A stretch of 6,990 nt of DNA, from NCBI GenBank assembly GCA_026421105.1, contig JAPKDI010000062.1, forward strand, positions 1 through 6,990, given 5' to 3'. Positions 1-5,108 of the stretch are shown here, in pieces. The notes under the pieces were generated by a model. It made no database searches. It was not told the DNA's origin and was given only the letters and a program-made list of their open reading frames with translations. The position numbers and the translations under genes were made by a program. The first letter of the stretch is position 1, and every line of letters starts with the position of its first letter. The DNA is from Alphaproteobacteria bacterium. Its GTDB lineage: Bacteria > Pseudomonadota > Alphaproteobacteria > SHVP01.

Positions 1-4
1 AATG

Positions 5-55
5 AGTTAGCGCTTGTCGTCTTTCCCAATAATTTGGGAGTGGCGGAGAGAGAGG
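5..55 (+). repeat. 51-bp R repeat, copy 1 (left border of module A)
   Basis: First of four same-orientation copies of a 51-bp sequence beginning AGTTAGCGCTTG and ending GGAGAGAGAGG. Its centre is a perfect 6-bp inverted repeat, TCCCAA (24-29) and TTGGGA (34-39), around the loop TAAT. On the plus strand the pairing extends to 13-29 with 34-50, using four G-U/G-T pairs and two mismatches. The left arm is pyrimidine rich and the right arm purine rich. Here it lies downstream of the minus-strand DoxX and small-ORF genes. Confidence 0.93.
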
Positions 56-65
56 CCGCTTTTTT
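43..65 (+). terminator. Weak terminator-like hairpin at the R / module A junction
   Basis: On the plus strand GCGG (43-46) can pair with CCGC (56-59) across a nine-base purine loop and is followed directly by six T (60-65). The stem is only 4 bp, so this is a marginal intrinsic terminator. It exists only where R meets module A and recurs at 4943-4965. It would stop rightward transcription entering module A against the minus-strand genes. Confidence 0.25.
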
Positions 66-106
66 CACTGTAAGGGTCTGAAAAGAATCAATAATTTCTA
101 ACACCC

Positions 107-208
107 CTACTCTCTACCTACCATCGTACCTACCACCTGAGCGGCCTTACTTTTCGCCTTATGCCCGCCGGAAATGACAACATTCTTGCTCTGGGTTTCG
201 GTAGTCAT
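107..208 (-). CDS. Possible 33-residue small protein coupled to DoxX
   Basis: The ATG (208-206) shares one base with the DoxX stop codon (210-208), a TGATG overlap typical of translational coupling. The frame then runs 33 codons to a stop outside any other gene. The product is polar, starts MTTETQSK, has a basic middle (GGHKAKSKAA) and ends TMVGRE, with no membrane segment or known motif. The frame stays open upstream inside DoxX, so part of the openness could be chance. No family is recognised. Only the start-stop overlap supports it; comparative data could confirm or dismiss it. Confidence 0.35.
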   Translation of the reverse strand: MTTETQSKNVVISGGHKAKSKAAQVVGTMVGRE

Positions 209-570
209 CACACGCCAACCCGCGATCGGATTTGCGTTATCTGATCGCGATGCAGGTAAACCACGGTGGCCGAAATGATACCCAAGACCACCGCGGGGAG
301 CGGCGACGGCCCAAGGATTAGTAGATGGGCAAGAATGGCCCCGACCATCGTACAGGCCAGCAAAGCAGCGCCGAGGACTTGACGACCCGGCACCCACAAC
401 AACACGACGGAACCCACTTCGATCAATCCGGTGACGTATCGGAACCATTGGCCGACGCCAATCGTGTCGTAGACCGCGACCATCATCTCCAGTCCAATCA
501 ACTTCGATAGCCCGGCGCCAATAAAGGCGACGGAAAGTAGTACTCTCAAACCGATTGAGATTTTTGACAT
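208..570 (-). CDS. DoxX-family integral membrane protein
   Basis: A 120-residue DoxX/YqjF-like protein of the inner membrane. Four hydrophobic segments are visible: about residues 4-26, containing GAGLSKLIG, the usual first-helix signature of the family; 44-62, with a buried glutamate in GLIEVG; 66-87; and 91-107. A short charged tail follows. DoxX-like proteins are linked to quinol or thiosulfate oxidation and oxidative stress, but the biochemistry of short single-domain members is mostly unknown. The ATG at 570 is preferred over an upstream in-frame start (678) because GCGGAG lies six bases before it and family members start just before the first helix. It is 162 bp downstream of the LysR gene on the same strand and has its own candidate promoter. 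Family call firm, role inferred. Confidence 0.85.
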   Translation of the reverse strand: MSKISIGLRVLLSVAFIGAGLSKLIGLEMMVAVYDTIGVGQWFRYVTGLIEVGSVVLLWVPGRQVLGAALLACTMVGAILAHLLILGPSPLPAVVLGIISATVVYLHRDQITQIRSRVGV

Positions 571-576
571 GGTGGG

Positions 577-582
577 CTCCGC
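577..582 (-). promoter_or_regulatory. Ribosome binding site of DoxX
   Basis: GCGGAG on the minus strand, six bases before the ATG at 570. It selects this start over the upstream in-frame start at 678. The same site lies at 5477-5482 in the second copy. Confidence 0.6.
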
Positions 583-627
583 TTCATGACGAAGTTGCAG
601 GAATGGCCATCCTTGCCCGTGGCGTAT

Positions 628-665
628 TTGCGCACAATGCGCAAGATTGGACATCATATGCGCGA
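628..665 (-). promoter_or_regulatory. Candidate operator/promoter region of DoxX
   Basis: A perfect 7-bp inverted repeat with a 3-bp spacer, TTGCGCAcaaTGCGCAA, occupies 628-644. A further half-site, ATGCGCGA (plus strand), lies at 658-665, 88 bp from the start codon. Read toward DoxX, TTGTGC (637-632) could be a -35 element followed 17 bp later by a poor -10 (AAGGAT), as expected for an activator-dependent promoter. The GCGCA/TGCGC half-sites recur in the LysR/CDGSH spacer and upstream of the SDR. A LysR-type regulator is the likely ligand, by inference. Confidence 0.45.
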
Positions 666-732
666 ATTTAGAGCACAACGACGCTGGCGATGAGGTGGCG
701 CTCGCCGCAGGGAGGGGTTAGCCCCAAAGGGC

Positions 733-1641
733 TCAATCCGCCTCACCGGCGGCGGGCGACTGAGGCCTTAGCCCAGCGCCCGTCGTTGCGGTGAGGCAAC
801 GAAGGAACTCCTGAACCTTGGCGGTTCTGTGCAAATCTACGTGGGTCACGATCCAGGTTTCGACCGACCACGCACCGTGCGGCGCGATGGCCGCAACAAG
901 TGACTCGTGCAGCGCCGCTTCGTGCTCGGCAACAAAGCCAAGGCCCATCCGGTTGAGGACGCCCTCCAACACCACGCGCGTATGGCTGGACTGCAACGCA
1001 ATCGACTCGGCGCGGACGTTGGTACCCATCCAGCGAGTGAACGGTAATTTCGGGACTTCGCCGAGTGTGCCGATGAACCGGTGGTTCCCAAATTCGGTCA
1101 ACTCTCGGGGCAAGCCATGTTCTCGCGCGTAATCTTCGTGCGCATAGAGTCCAAACCGAATGCTGCGAAACGGCAGAACCACATAGTCGGGCTCTTGCGG
1201 CTTGGGGCCGGCGCGAATGGCGACATGTGCTTCGCCATATTCCAGGCGGACCAACTGCTCATCCGCGACGAACTTCGGCGACATGTCGGGGTGGGCAGCT
1301 AAGAACGCCGCGATCGCAGGCACGACAAAAGGGGCGACCTGGGGAATCGCCGAGATGATCAATGCGCCCGATAAATGATCTGCCTGCCCGCGTATACGTC
1401 CAGCAAGGTCGGCGAACATTTCGTCGGCGCGGCCCGCCGCTTCAAACATGTCGACACCCGCATCCGTGGGCGTGTAGCCGCGAGCATGACGCTGAAACAG
1501 CTTGGTGCCGAGCGCGGCCTCTAGCGTGTCGATATGGCGATTGACCGTCGCGCGGTGAACGCCGAGTGTTTCCGCCGCGGCACTCACCGTTCCAAGCGTC
1601 GACACCAGATAGGCCGTGTGAAGTTCGGTCCACTTGTCCAT
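733..1641 (-). CDS. LysR-type transcriptional regulator
   Basis: A 302-residue LysR-family regulator, the usual length. The N-terminal winged helix-turn-helix spans about residues 4-62, with the recognition region AAAETLGVHRATVNRHIDTLE and the wing LGTKLFQRHARGYTPTDAG. A linker helix follows (about 63-90), then the effector-binding domain (about 92-290) starting GALIISAIP. The C-terminal twelve residues are a Pro/Ala-rich tail. The ATG at 1641 is preferred to a GTG at 1683 because the domain begins at once after it and the longer form adds 14 residues unlike the family. The ribosome site is weak. It diverges from the CDGSH gene across 125 bp and reads toward DoxX, the usual LysR arrangement for controlling a divergent target and itself. 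The effector cannot be read from sequence; a quinone or other electrophile is inferred from the neighbours. Confidence 0.93.
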   Translation of the reverse strand: MDKWTELHTAYLVSTLGTVSAAAETLGVHRATVNRHIDTLEAALGTKLFQRHARGYTPTDAGVDMFEAAGRADEMFADLAGRIRGQADHLSGALIISAIPQVAPFVVPAIAAFLAAHPDMSPKFVADEQLVRLEYGEAHVAIRAGPKPQEPDYVVLPFRSIRFGLYAHEDYAREHGLPRELTEFGNHRFIGTLGEVPKLPFTRWMGTNVRAESIALQSSHTRVVLEGVLNRMGLGFVAEHEAALHESLVAAIAPHGAWSVETWIVTHVDLHRTAKVQEFLRCLTATTGAGLRPQSPAAGEAD

Positions 1642-1675
1642 GACCGACTCTAAGCATGGGTAAGCTGTCGATTCA

Positions 1676-1732
1676 ACGCGCACCTCGTGCGCGGATAGCC
1701 ATCTTGTGCGCGTCAGGTAGCAGCTTTACATC
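1676..1732. promoter_or_regulatory. Divergent LysR/CDGSH control region
   Basis: The spacer holds a perfect 7-3-7 inverted repeat, CGCGCACctcGTGCGCG (1677-1693), and a third half-site, GTGCGCG (1706-1712), 19 bp further on. Toward CDGSH, TTGTGC (1704-1709) and TACATC (1727-1732) are 17 bp apart and could be a weak -35/-10 pair overlapping the third half-site. The same TTGTGCGC octamer lies at a similar distance before DoxX. Toward LysR, TTGAAT (1676-1671) beside the dyad could be a -35. The arrangement suggests autoregulation plus activation of CDGSH. Confidence 0.45.
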
Positions 1733-1752
1733 CGGGGTAAGAGCCCAACAAC

Positions 1753-1758
1753 GGAGGT
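1753..1758 (+). promoter_or_regulatory. Ribosome binding site of the CDGSH gene
   Basis: GGAGGT, a near-perfect Shine-Dalgarno sequence, eight bases before the ATG at 1767. It fixes the start codon and predicts strong translation. The copy-2 equivalent is at 6653-6658. Confidence 0.75.
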
Positions 1759-1766
1759 AACCCCCC

Positions 1767-2006
1767 ATGACCGAGCCCACCATTGCCCAGAAAGCGCCCT
1801 ATCCGGTGGAGGTTGAAGCCGGCAAATCATACTTTTGGTGTGCCTGTGGGAAGAGTGCGACCCAGCCATTCTGCGACGGTAGTCACAAAGATACCGGCAT
1901 AACCCCGAAGCAGTTCACCGCAGAAAAAGACGGCAGCGTCTATTTTTGTGGCTGCAAAAAAAGCGCCAGCGCCCCAATGTGTGACGGATCACACGCCAAC
2001 CTGTGA
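1767..2006 (+). CDS. Tandem CDGSH-type [2Fe-2S] protein
   Basis: A 79-residue soluble protein with two complete CDGSH motifs. The first has Cys25, Cys27, Cys36 and His40 (CAC, then FCDGSH); the second has Cys61, Cys63, Cys72 and His76 (CGC, then MCDGSH). Each set matches the 3Cys-1His coordination of a labile, redox-active [2Fe-2S] cluster known from mitoNEET relatives, so two clusters per chain are expected. There is no signal peptide or membrane anchor, unlike eukaryotic mitoNEET, so it should act in the cytoplasm. Bacterial tandem-motif proteins of this size are common but their partners are poorly defined. It is transcribed divergently from the LysR gene and ends 30 bp before R. A role as an electron carrier or stress-sensing Fe-S protein is inferred. 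Confidence 0.92.
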   Translation: MTEPTIAQKAPYPVEVEAGKSYFWCACGKSATQPFCDGSHKDTGITPKQFTAEKDGSVYFCGCKKSASAPMCDGSHANL

Positions 2007-2030
2007 CAGGTTAGGCAGTCGGCTCATCGC

Positions 2031-2043
2031 CGCTAAGTTAGCG
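2031..2043. repeat. Palindrome spanning the module A / R boundary
   Basis: CGCTAA-G-TTAGCG has perfect 6-bp arms; the right arm belongs to R and the left arm to the end of module A. It recurs at 6931-6943 but is absent at the other R borders, where the preceding bases are aatg. It may be a trace of how module A was joined to R. Confidence 0.5.
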
Positions 2044-2086
2044 CTTGTCGTCTTTCCCAATAATTTGGGAGTGGCGGAGAGAGAGG
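2036..2086 (+). repeat. 51-bp R repeat, copy 2 (module A / module B junction)
   Basis: Identical to copy 1 over 51 bp, but with different sequence on each side (gcta before, cttg after). That shows R is a unit of its own and not just part of the larger duplication. It sits between the convergent ends of the CDGSH gene (stop at 2006) and the glutathionyl-hydroquinone reductase gene (stop at 2239). The plus-strand transcript of CDGSH would carry its hairpin in the 3' region, but no T-run follows, so it is not a standard intrinsic terminator. Confidence 0.93.
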
Positions 2087-2238
2087 CTTGGTAAGAGTGT
2101 GACTCAGGCTTAGCTCAAATGCTTTTTAGAGTCTGCTACAGCCTGATTAGGGTGCTTAGGCGAGGGTATTCTTGTCGGCTAGGTAGAGCACTAAATCTTA
2201 TTCTTCTTCTTTGCCTGTTCGATCTCGACGTCGCGTCG
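2087..2238. other. Non-coding stretch at the left of module B
   Basis: From R copy 2 to the reductase stop codon I find no convincing gene, RNA or promoter. A small inverted repeat, CGACG-tcg-CGTCG (2226-2238), lies directly beyond the reductase stop but no T-run follows on either strand, so it is at best a weak 3' hairpin. Confidence 0.4.
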
Positions 2239-3225
2239 TTAGCTTGCTTTGGCCAAGGGCGCGACCGGGAAGCGATCGCGATCATGCGCCGCGGTGAAGT
2301 CAAGGTCGGGGCCCTTCGGCACGATGCCGAGCGGATTGATCGACGTATGGCTGTGGTAGTAGTGCCACTTGATGTGATGGAAGTTGACGGTCTCCGCGAC
2401 TCCAGGATGCTGGTAAAGGTCGCGCAGGTAGTTCGACAAATTTGAGTAACCCATGATGCGTTGTCGGTTGCACTTGAAGTGATTGACGTAGACCGCATCG
2501 AACCGAATCAACGTCGGGAACAAGCGAATATCGGCCTCAGTCATGTGATTGCCAACGAGGTAGCGCTGTCTGCTGAGTCGGTCTTCTAGCGAATCAAGGG
2601 TCGCGAAGAGGGCGTCGAACGCGGCGTCGTAGGCCTCTTGGGTGCCCGCAAACCCGCACTTGTAGACGCCGTTGTTGACGGTGTCGTAGATCACCTCATT
2701 GATTTCGTCTATTTCGGCGCGCAATGCCGGTGGGTAGAAATCGATATCAGTCTTGGCATGCGCCACGAATGCATCGTTCAGCATGCGGATGATTTCCGAC
2801 GACTCGTTGCTGACGATGCGGTTCGTTTTCTTGTCCCACAGTATTGGCACGGTCACCCGACCGCTGTAGCTCGAGTCCGACGCGGTATAAATTTCGCGCA
2901 AAAAGGCGTGACCAGAGATTGGGTCGGGGATGGCGCCGTCGCGATCGGAGAAATGCCAACCGTCCTCGGTCATGTGCCAGTCGACGACCGCGACGTCGAT
3001 CACATGGCTCAGTCTTTTGAGTGCGCGGACAATAAGCGTTCGATGCGCCCAGGGGCAAGCGTAGGAGACGTAGATGAGATAGCGGCCGGGTTCGGGCGCG
3101 AAGCCAGAACTACCGTCGGCTGTGATCCAATTACGGATGCCACTTGCGCCGCGTCTGAACTCACCAGCCTTGCTGCGTGGTACTTGCCAATCCGCGGTCC
3201 ATCTCCCGTCGATCAATTGTCCCAT
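2239..3225 (-). CDS. yqjG: Glutathionyl-hydroquinone reductase (YqjG/ECM4 type)
   Basis: A 328-residue xi-class glutathione transferase, the same length as E. coli YqjG and closely similar along the whole chain. Known members reduce glutathionyl-hydroquinones with GSH to the free hydroquinone plus GSSG, in the cytoplasm. The N-terminal extension (MGQLIDGRW) is typical. The thioredoxin-like domain has the catalytic CPWAHR with Cys57, the cis-proline VP at 126-127, and the glutathione-binding NES at 140-142. The all-helical C-terminal domain holds the family tyrosines near 188 (VNNGVYKCGF) and 289-290 (WHYYHSH). The ATG start is the family start, although the ribosome site is weak. It follows the SDR on the same strand after 241 bp, long enough for its own promoter. 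Function firm; the physiological quinone is unknown. The symbol is by family resemblance. Confidence 0.94.
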   Translation of the reverse strand: MGQLIDGRWTADWQVPRSKAGEFRRGASGIRNWITADGSSGFAPEPGRYLIYVSYACPWAHRTLIVRALKRLSHVIDVAVVDWHMTEDGWHFSDRDGAIPDPISGHAFLREIYTASDSSYSGRVTVPILWDKKTNRIVSNESSEIIRMLNDAFVAHAKTDIDFYPPALRAEIDEINEVIYDTVNNGVYKCGFAGTQEAYDAAFDALFATLDSLEDRLSRQRYLVGNHMTEADIRLFPTLIRFDAVYVNHFKCNRQRIMGYSNLSNYLRDLYQHPGVAETVNFHHIKWHYYHSHTSINPLGIVPKGPDLDFTAAHDRDRFPVAPLAKAS

Positions 3226-3297
3226 TATCTTAGGCTCTCTGAATTTTCTAGATGGATGAGCTGCCGCAAAGGCATCCTATGCAGGAGGGTTTAGTGG

Positions 3298-3326
3298 ATT
3301 GTAATTCTTCCGCACACATTCGCGAG
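3298..3326 (-). promoter_or_regulatory. Candidate promoter/operator of the reductase gene, shared with the SDR
   Basis: On the plus strand AATTCTTCC (3303-3311) is followed by GCACACATTCGCGAG (3312-3326). Apart from a 2-base gap and two substitutions this equals the block at 4475-4500 before the SDR. Read toward the gene, TACAAT (3303-3298) is a good -10 element, while the -35 position holds CTCGCG, which is no match. That suggests activation by a protein bound to the conserved block. The block starts 78 bp before the start codon. Confidence 0.5.
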
Positions 3327-3466
3327 CAATTGATTGTGCTCTTATCGCTTTGTGTAACCTTCTCGGGCCATGCAGGATTTCAGCGAACGATCAGAAGCTT
3401 GTTTGCCTTGAGATGCCTCTGCAATTCCATTCGCAAGGTTTGCAATTTGTGGTCTCAATTACGGTC

Positions 3467-4402
3467 TCAAATTCCCCACTCAAGCCCGACAAGCTTTTCA
3501 CTCTTTTCCCAAAGGCGCGCCTGTCTATCTCGATCAAGGGCATGGTCAGCAACATTTGCGTCGCTGATGGGGCCGCGAGTTTCACCCAACCGTCCAGGGC
3601 CGTAATAAGCGCCCCGTTTGGCCTCTTTTCCAGCGGCAGCGAGTACGGTGGGGGTTGCACCCGACTCCAAACCCTGTGCGGCCAGCTTGTTCATTGTGCT
3701 CCAGAATACTTTGAGAAGCCCAGTCGGCCCAGTGCTTTGAAGGTTCGTGTCTGTATAGCCGGGATGGCAAGCGATACAGATTGCTTTGCTGCCCGCAGCT
3801 TGAAGACGACGGTCCAGGTCGAACGCAAACATCAGGTTTGCCTGTTTGGATTGCGCATAGGCCCTTGTCGGTGAGTAGTTTCGATCTGACATGAAGTCGT
3901 CCAGATCAAGAGCGCTGGCCTTATGTGCAATGCTCGACACTACAACGATACGACCGTTTGCAGCTTCGACCCTGTCCAGCAACAAACCGGCCAATAGGAA
4001 GTGACCCAGATGATTGGCACCCATTTGCAGATCAAAGCCGTCCACGGTCTTTTCCTGCGGCGTCATCATGATCCCGGCGTTGTTGACCAAACCATCGATC
4101 TTGTCACTTTGAGCCTTGATCTCATCTGCGCCCTTTCGAACTGACGATAGGTCACTCAAGTCCATCTGAACCAATTCGACATCACCAACACAGCTTTCTT
4201 TCAGTCTGCCACGAGCTGCTTCACCCTTATCCTTTGAGCGGCACGCCATGATGATATTACCGCCGCGCTCGCCAAGTAGGCGCGCAGCCTCAAAACCAAT
4301 CCCCGAGTTGGACCCGGTTATGACATAGGACTTTCCTCTCAGATCCGGCAGTTGGACTGGCTTCCAGTTGGAAAATCCAGATTGGTTGATCTTTTTAGCC
4401 AT
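3467..4402 (-). CDS. Short-chain dehydrogenase/reductase, retinol-dehydrogenase-like
   Basis: A 311-residue SDR oxidoreductase with a Rossmann fold. Visible motifs: the dinucleotide-binding TGSNSGIG (29-36); Arg55 in ACRSKDKG after the second strand, which favours NADP(H); DLSD (81-84) for the adenine ring; NNAG (107-110); and the catalytic set Asn130 (GANHLGH), Ser157 (VVSSIAH), Tyr182 and Lys186 (YAQSK), with HPG at 213-215. The spacing between Ser and Tyr and the approximately 310-residue length fit the retinol-dehydrogenase/WWOX-like branch, whose bacterial members reduce or oxidise carbonyl and alcohol groups on varied lipophilic substrates. The substrate cannot be assigned. AAGGG about nine bases upstream may be the ribosome site. 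It is upstream of, and co-oriented with, the reductase gene and shares a promoter block with it. Detoxification of quinones or reactive carbonyls is inferred. Confidence 0.92.
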   Translation of the reverse strand: MAKKINQSGFSNWKPVQLPDLRGKSYVITGSNSGIGFEAARLLGERGGNIIMACRSKDKGEAARGRLKESCVGDVELVQMDLSDLSSVRKGADEIKAQSDKIDGLVNNAGIMMTPQEKTVDGFDLQMGANHLGHFLLAGLLLDRVEAANGRIVVVSSIAHKASALDLDDFMSDRNYSPTRAYAQSKQANLMFAFDLDRRLQAAGSKAICIACHPGYTDTNLQSTGPTGLLKVFWSTMNKLAAQGLESGATPTVLAAAGKEAKRGAYYGPGRLGETRGPISDANVADHALDRDRQARLWEKSEKLVGLEWGI

Positions 4403-4474
4403 AGCGGAGCCCTTGTTTTATTAAGGATTAGACTTGGGCACGATCTGCAACGCGACAAGCGTCATTCAAAAGTA

Positions 4475-4500
4475 AATTTTTCCTGGCACACATGCGCGAG
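4475..4500 (-). promoter_or_regulatory. Candidate operator of the SDR gene, shared with the reductase gene
   Basis: On the plus strand AATTTTTCC (4475-4483), TG, then GCACACATGCGCGAG (4486-4500). The last 15 bases match 14 of 15 at 3312-3326 and the first nine match 8 of 9. The block starts 73 bp before the SDR start, against 78 bp for the reductase. It also contains ATGCGCGA, found 88 bp upstream of DoxX. No convincing -35/-10 pair is visible, in line with an activator-dependent promoter. Confidence 0.5.
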
Positions 4501-4588
4501 AATGCCGCGCTCAATCATAGGAAGGCCACGCCCAAGCATAGAGTTGAGTGGTCACGCCAAACTCGAACCCGAAACTGGCCCCGTTGCG

Positions 4589-4727
4589 ATGGAGGCCAAT
4601 GCATTCTGCGAGCGCTACACCGTCGGCCGTAGCAAGGCGTATGGGCTAATCGCCAATGGTGGCTTCGTCGCGAAGAATGCTGACTGCTACGAAGTTTGAA
4701 ATTCAGAAAAATTTGCGACGGCTTTAG
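4589..4727 (+). pseudogene. Excisionase-like helix-turn-helix remnant, frameshifted
   Basis: The first frame from the ATG at 4589 encodes 36 residues; residues 5-25 (AFCERYTVGRSKAYGLIANGG) are the recognisable start of the small MerR-like HTH found in phage and island excisionases. After that the frame loses similarity and stops at 4699. The +1 frame from about 4659 supplies the missing half, VASSRRMLTATKF and onward to a stop at 4727, where the family's basic RR-x-L hairpin and closing helix are expected. A single extra base near 4658-4676 would explain this. There is no ribosome site and no integrase beside it. Excisionases bend DNA and steer integrase toward excision; this copy is probably inactive. 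A sequencing error is the alternative. Confidence 0.6.
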
Positions 4728-4744
4728 ATATATATGGGCACTAC

Positions 4745-4766
4745 CCCCGGTGGCCCATGCCCGGGG
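4745..4766. other. GC-rich inverted repeat after the HTH remnant
   Basis: CCCCGG (4745-4750) and CCGGGG (4761-4766) around a 10-base loop, 18 bp beyond the +1-frame stop of the remnant. No T-run follows on either side, so a terminator is possible but weak. It could equally belong to the attachment region of the former element. Confidence 0.35.
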
Positions 4767-4777
4767 TCTGCAGCTAA

Positions 4778-4789
4778 ATATTTAAATAT
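4778..4789. repeat. AT-only 12-bp palindrome
   Basis: ATATTTAAATAT is a perfect palindrome in an A/T-rich patch between the GC hairpin and the tandem repeats. A bendable AT tract in such a place could be a site for a DNA-bending protein, but no consensus can be claimed. Confidence 0.4.
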
Positions 4790-4801
4790 CTATTCAGCCC
4801 G

Positions 4802-4844
4802 CCCTAACTCTTGTCCTAACTTTATCCCGAACAATGTCCTAACT
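4802..4844 (+). repeat. Four tandem 12-bp repeats, TCCTAACT type
   Basis: CCCTAACT (4802), TCCTAACT (4814), the diverged TCCCGAACA (4825) and TCCTAACT (4837) recur about every 12 bp, close to one helical turn. Phased short direct repeats next to an excisionase-like gene resemble integrase arm-type or excisionase binding sites near the end of an integrated element. They are too few to suggest plasmid iterons, and no rep gene is present. Confidence 0.6.
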
Positions 4845-4877
4845 GGCGGACCGTCATGTTTGACCCGCACCGGGAAA

Positions 4878-4894
4878 ACAGTGTGTTTTACTGT
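4878..4894. repeat. Inverted repeat before R copy 3
   Basis: ACAGT (4878-4882) and ACTGT (4890-4894) face each other across GTGTTTT, ten bases before R. The symmetry and the 7-bp spacer resemble a core-type recombinase site, but five-base arms are easily found by chance. Confidence 0.25.
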
Positions 4895-4904
4895 AGTGTC
4901 AATG

Positions 4905-4955
4905 AGTTAGCGCTTGTCGTCTTTCCCAATAATTTGGGAGTGGCGGAGAGAGAGG
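4905..4955 (+). repeat. 51-bp R repeat, copy 3 (module B / second module A junction)
   Basis: Identical to the other R copies. It joins the right end of module B, which carries the excisionase-like remnant and tandem repeats, to the left end of the second module A. The four bases before it (aatg) match those before copy 1, so whatever precedes the window may also end like module B. Confidence 0.93.
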
Positions 4956-5006
4956 CCGCTTTTTTCACTGTAAGGGTCTGAAAAGAATCAATAATTTCTA
5001 ACACCC

Positions 5007-5108
5007 CTACTCTCTACCTACCATCGTACCTACCACCTGAGCGGCCTTACTTTTCGCCTTATGCCCGCCGGAAATGACAACATTCTTGCTCTGGGTTTCG
5101 GTAGTCAT
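5007..5108 (-). CDS. Possible 33-residue small protein, second copy
   Basis: Identical to the frame at 107-208, including the TGATG overlap with the DoxX stop. Identity in this copy adds no evidence of selection because the whole repeat is identical. Confidence 0.35.
   Translation of the reverse strand: MTTETQSKNVVISGGHKAKSKAAQVVGTMVGRE

Larger units (their letters stand above)
1..2086. repeat. Long direct repeat, copy 1 (module A with flanking R sites)
   Basis: This stretch is repeated base for base, as far as reading can tell, at 4901-6986, in the same orientation with an offset of 4,900. It contains R copy 1, the DoxX/LysR/CDGSH genes and R copy 2. The identity ends sharply after R: cttg follows here and gatt follows the second copy. 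The left limit cannot be seen because the window begins inside the repeat. The lack of any visible divergence means a recent duplication, ongoing homogenisation or an assembly overlap. Confidence 0.95.

Noticed and set aside
5..55. R as a Xer dif-type module border
   Set aside because: It lacks the two 11-bp XerC/XerD arms around a 6-bp centre, and its inner symmetry has only a 4-bp loop.
209..448. 113-residue minus-strand frame ending at 107
   Set aside because: Its first 80 residues are an out-of-frame shadow of DoxX; only the last 33 codons lie outside and are considered as a separate small ORF.
571..678. N-terminal extension of DoxX to the start at 678
   Set aside because: The added 36 residues are polar and unlike the family, the operator-like dyad lies inside them, and a good ribosome site serves the ATG at 570.
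818..1544. Plus-strand frames of 60-104 residues opposite LysR
   Set aside because: They are antisense shadows of a well-supported gene, with no ribosome site or recognisable product.
1642..1683. LysR start at the GTG at 1683
   Set aside because: It would add 14 residues outside the family domain and run through the putative promoter and part of the dyad; no properly spaced ribosome site precedes it.
207..2001. 14-bp word ATCACACGCCAACC shared by 207-220 and 1988-2001
   Set aside because: It lies inside or at the end of two coding regions, does not extend, and a 14-bp chance match within a few kilobases is not rare enough to interpret.
2031..2086. R as an integron attC site (GTTAGC start, hairpin, gene cassettes)
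   Set aside because: The conserved block lies after the GTTAG rather than before it, GTTAGCG is not GTTRRRY, and no matching RYYYAAC with paired L boxes is found at cassette-like spacing on either strand. No integron integrase is present.
2638..3294. 218-residue plus-strand frame opposite the reductase
   Set aside because: It is antisense to a gene with clear catalytic motifs, and its product resembles nothing known.
3437..3470. Repeated GGTCTCAA word after the SDR stop
   Set aside because: One copy partly encodes the SDR C-terminus, and two short words with no symmetry are not sufficient for an operator claim.
3252..3874. Plus-strand frames of 117 and 174 residues across the SDR 3' end
   Set aside because: They overlap the SDR coding region in antisense and the intergenic control block, with no family signature.
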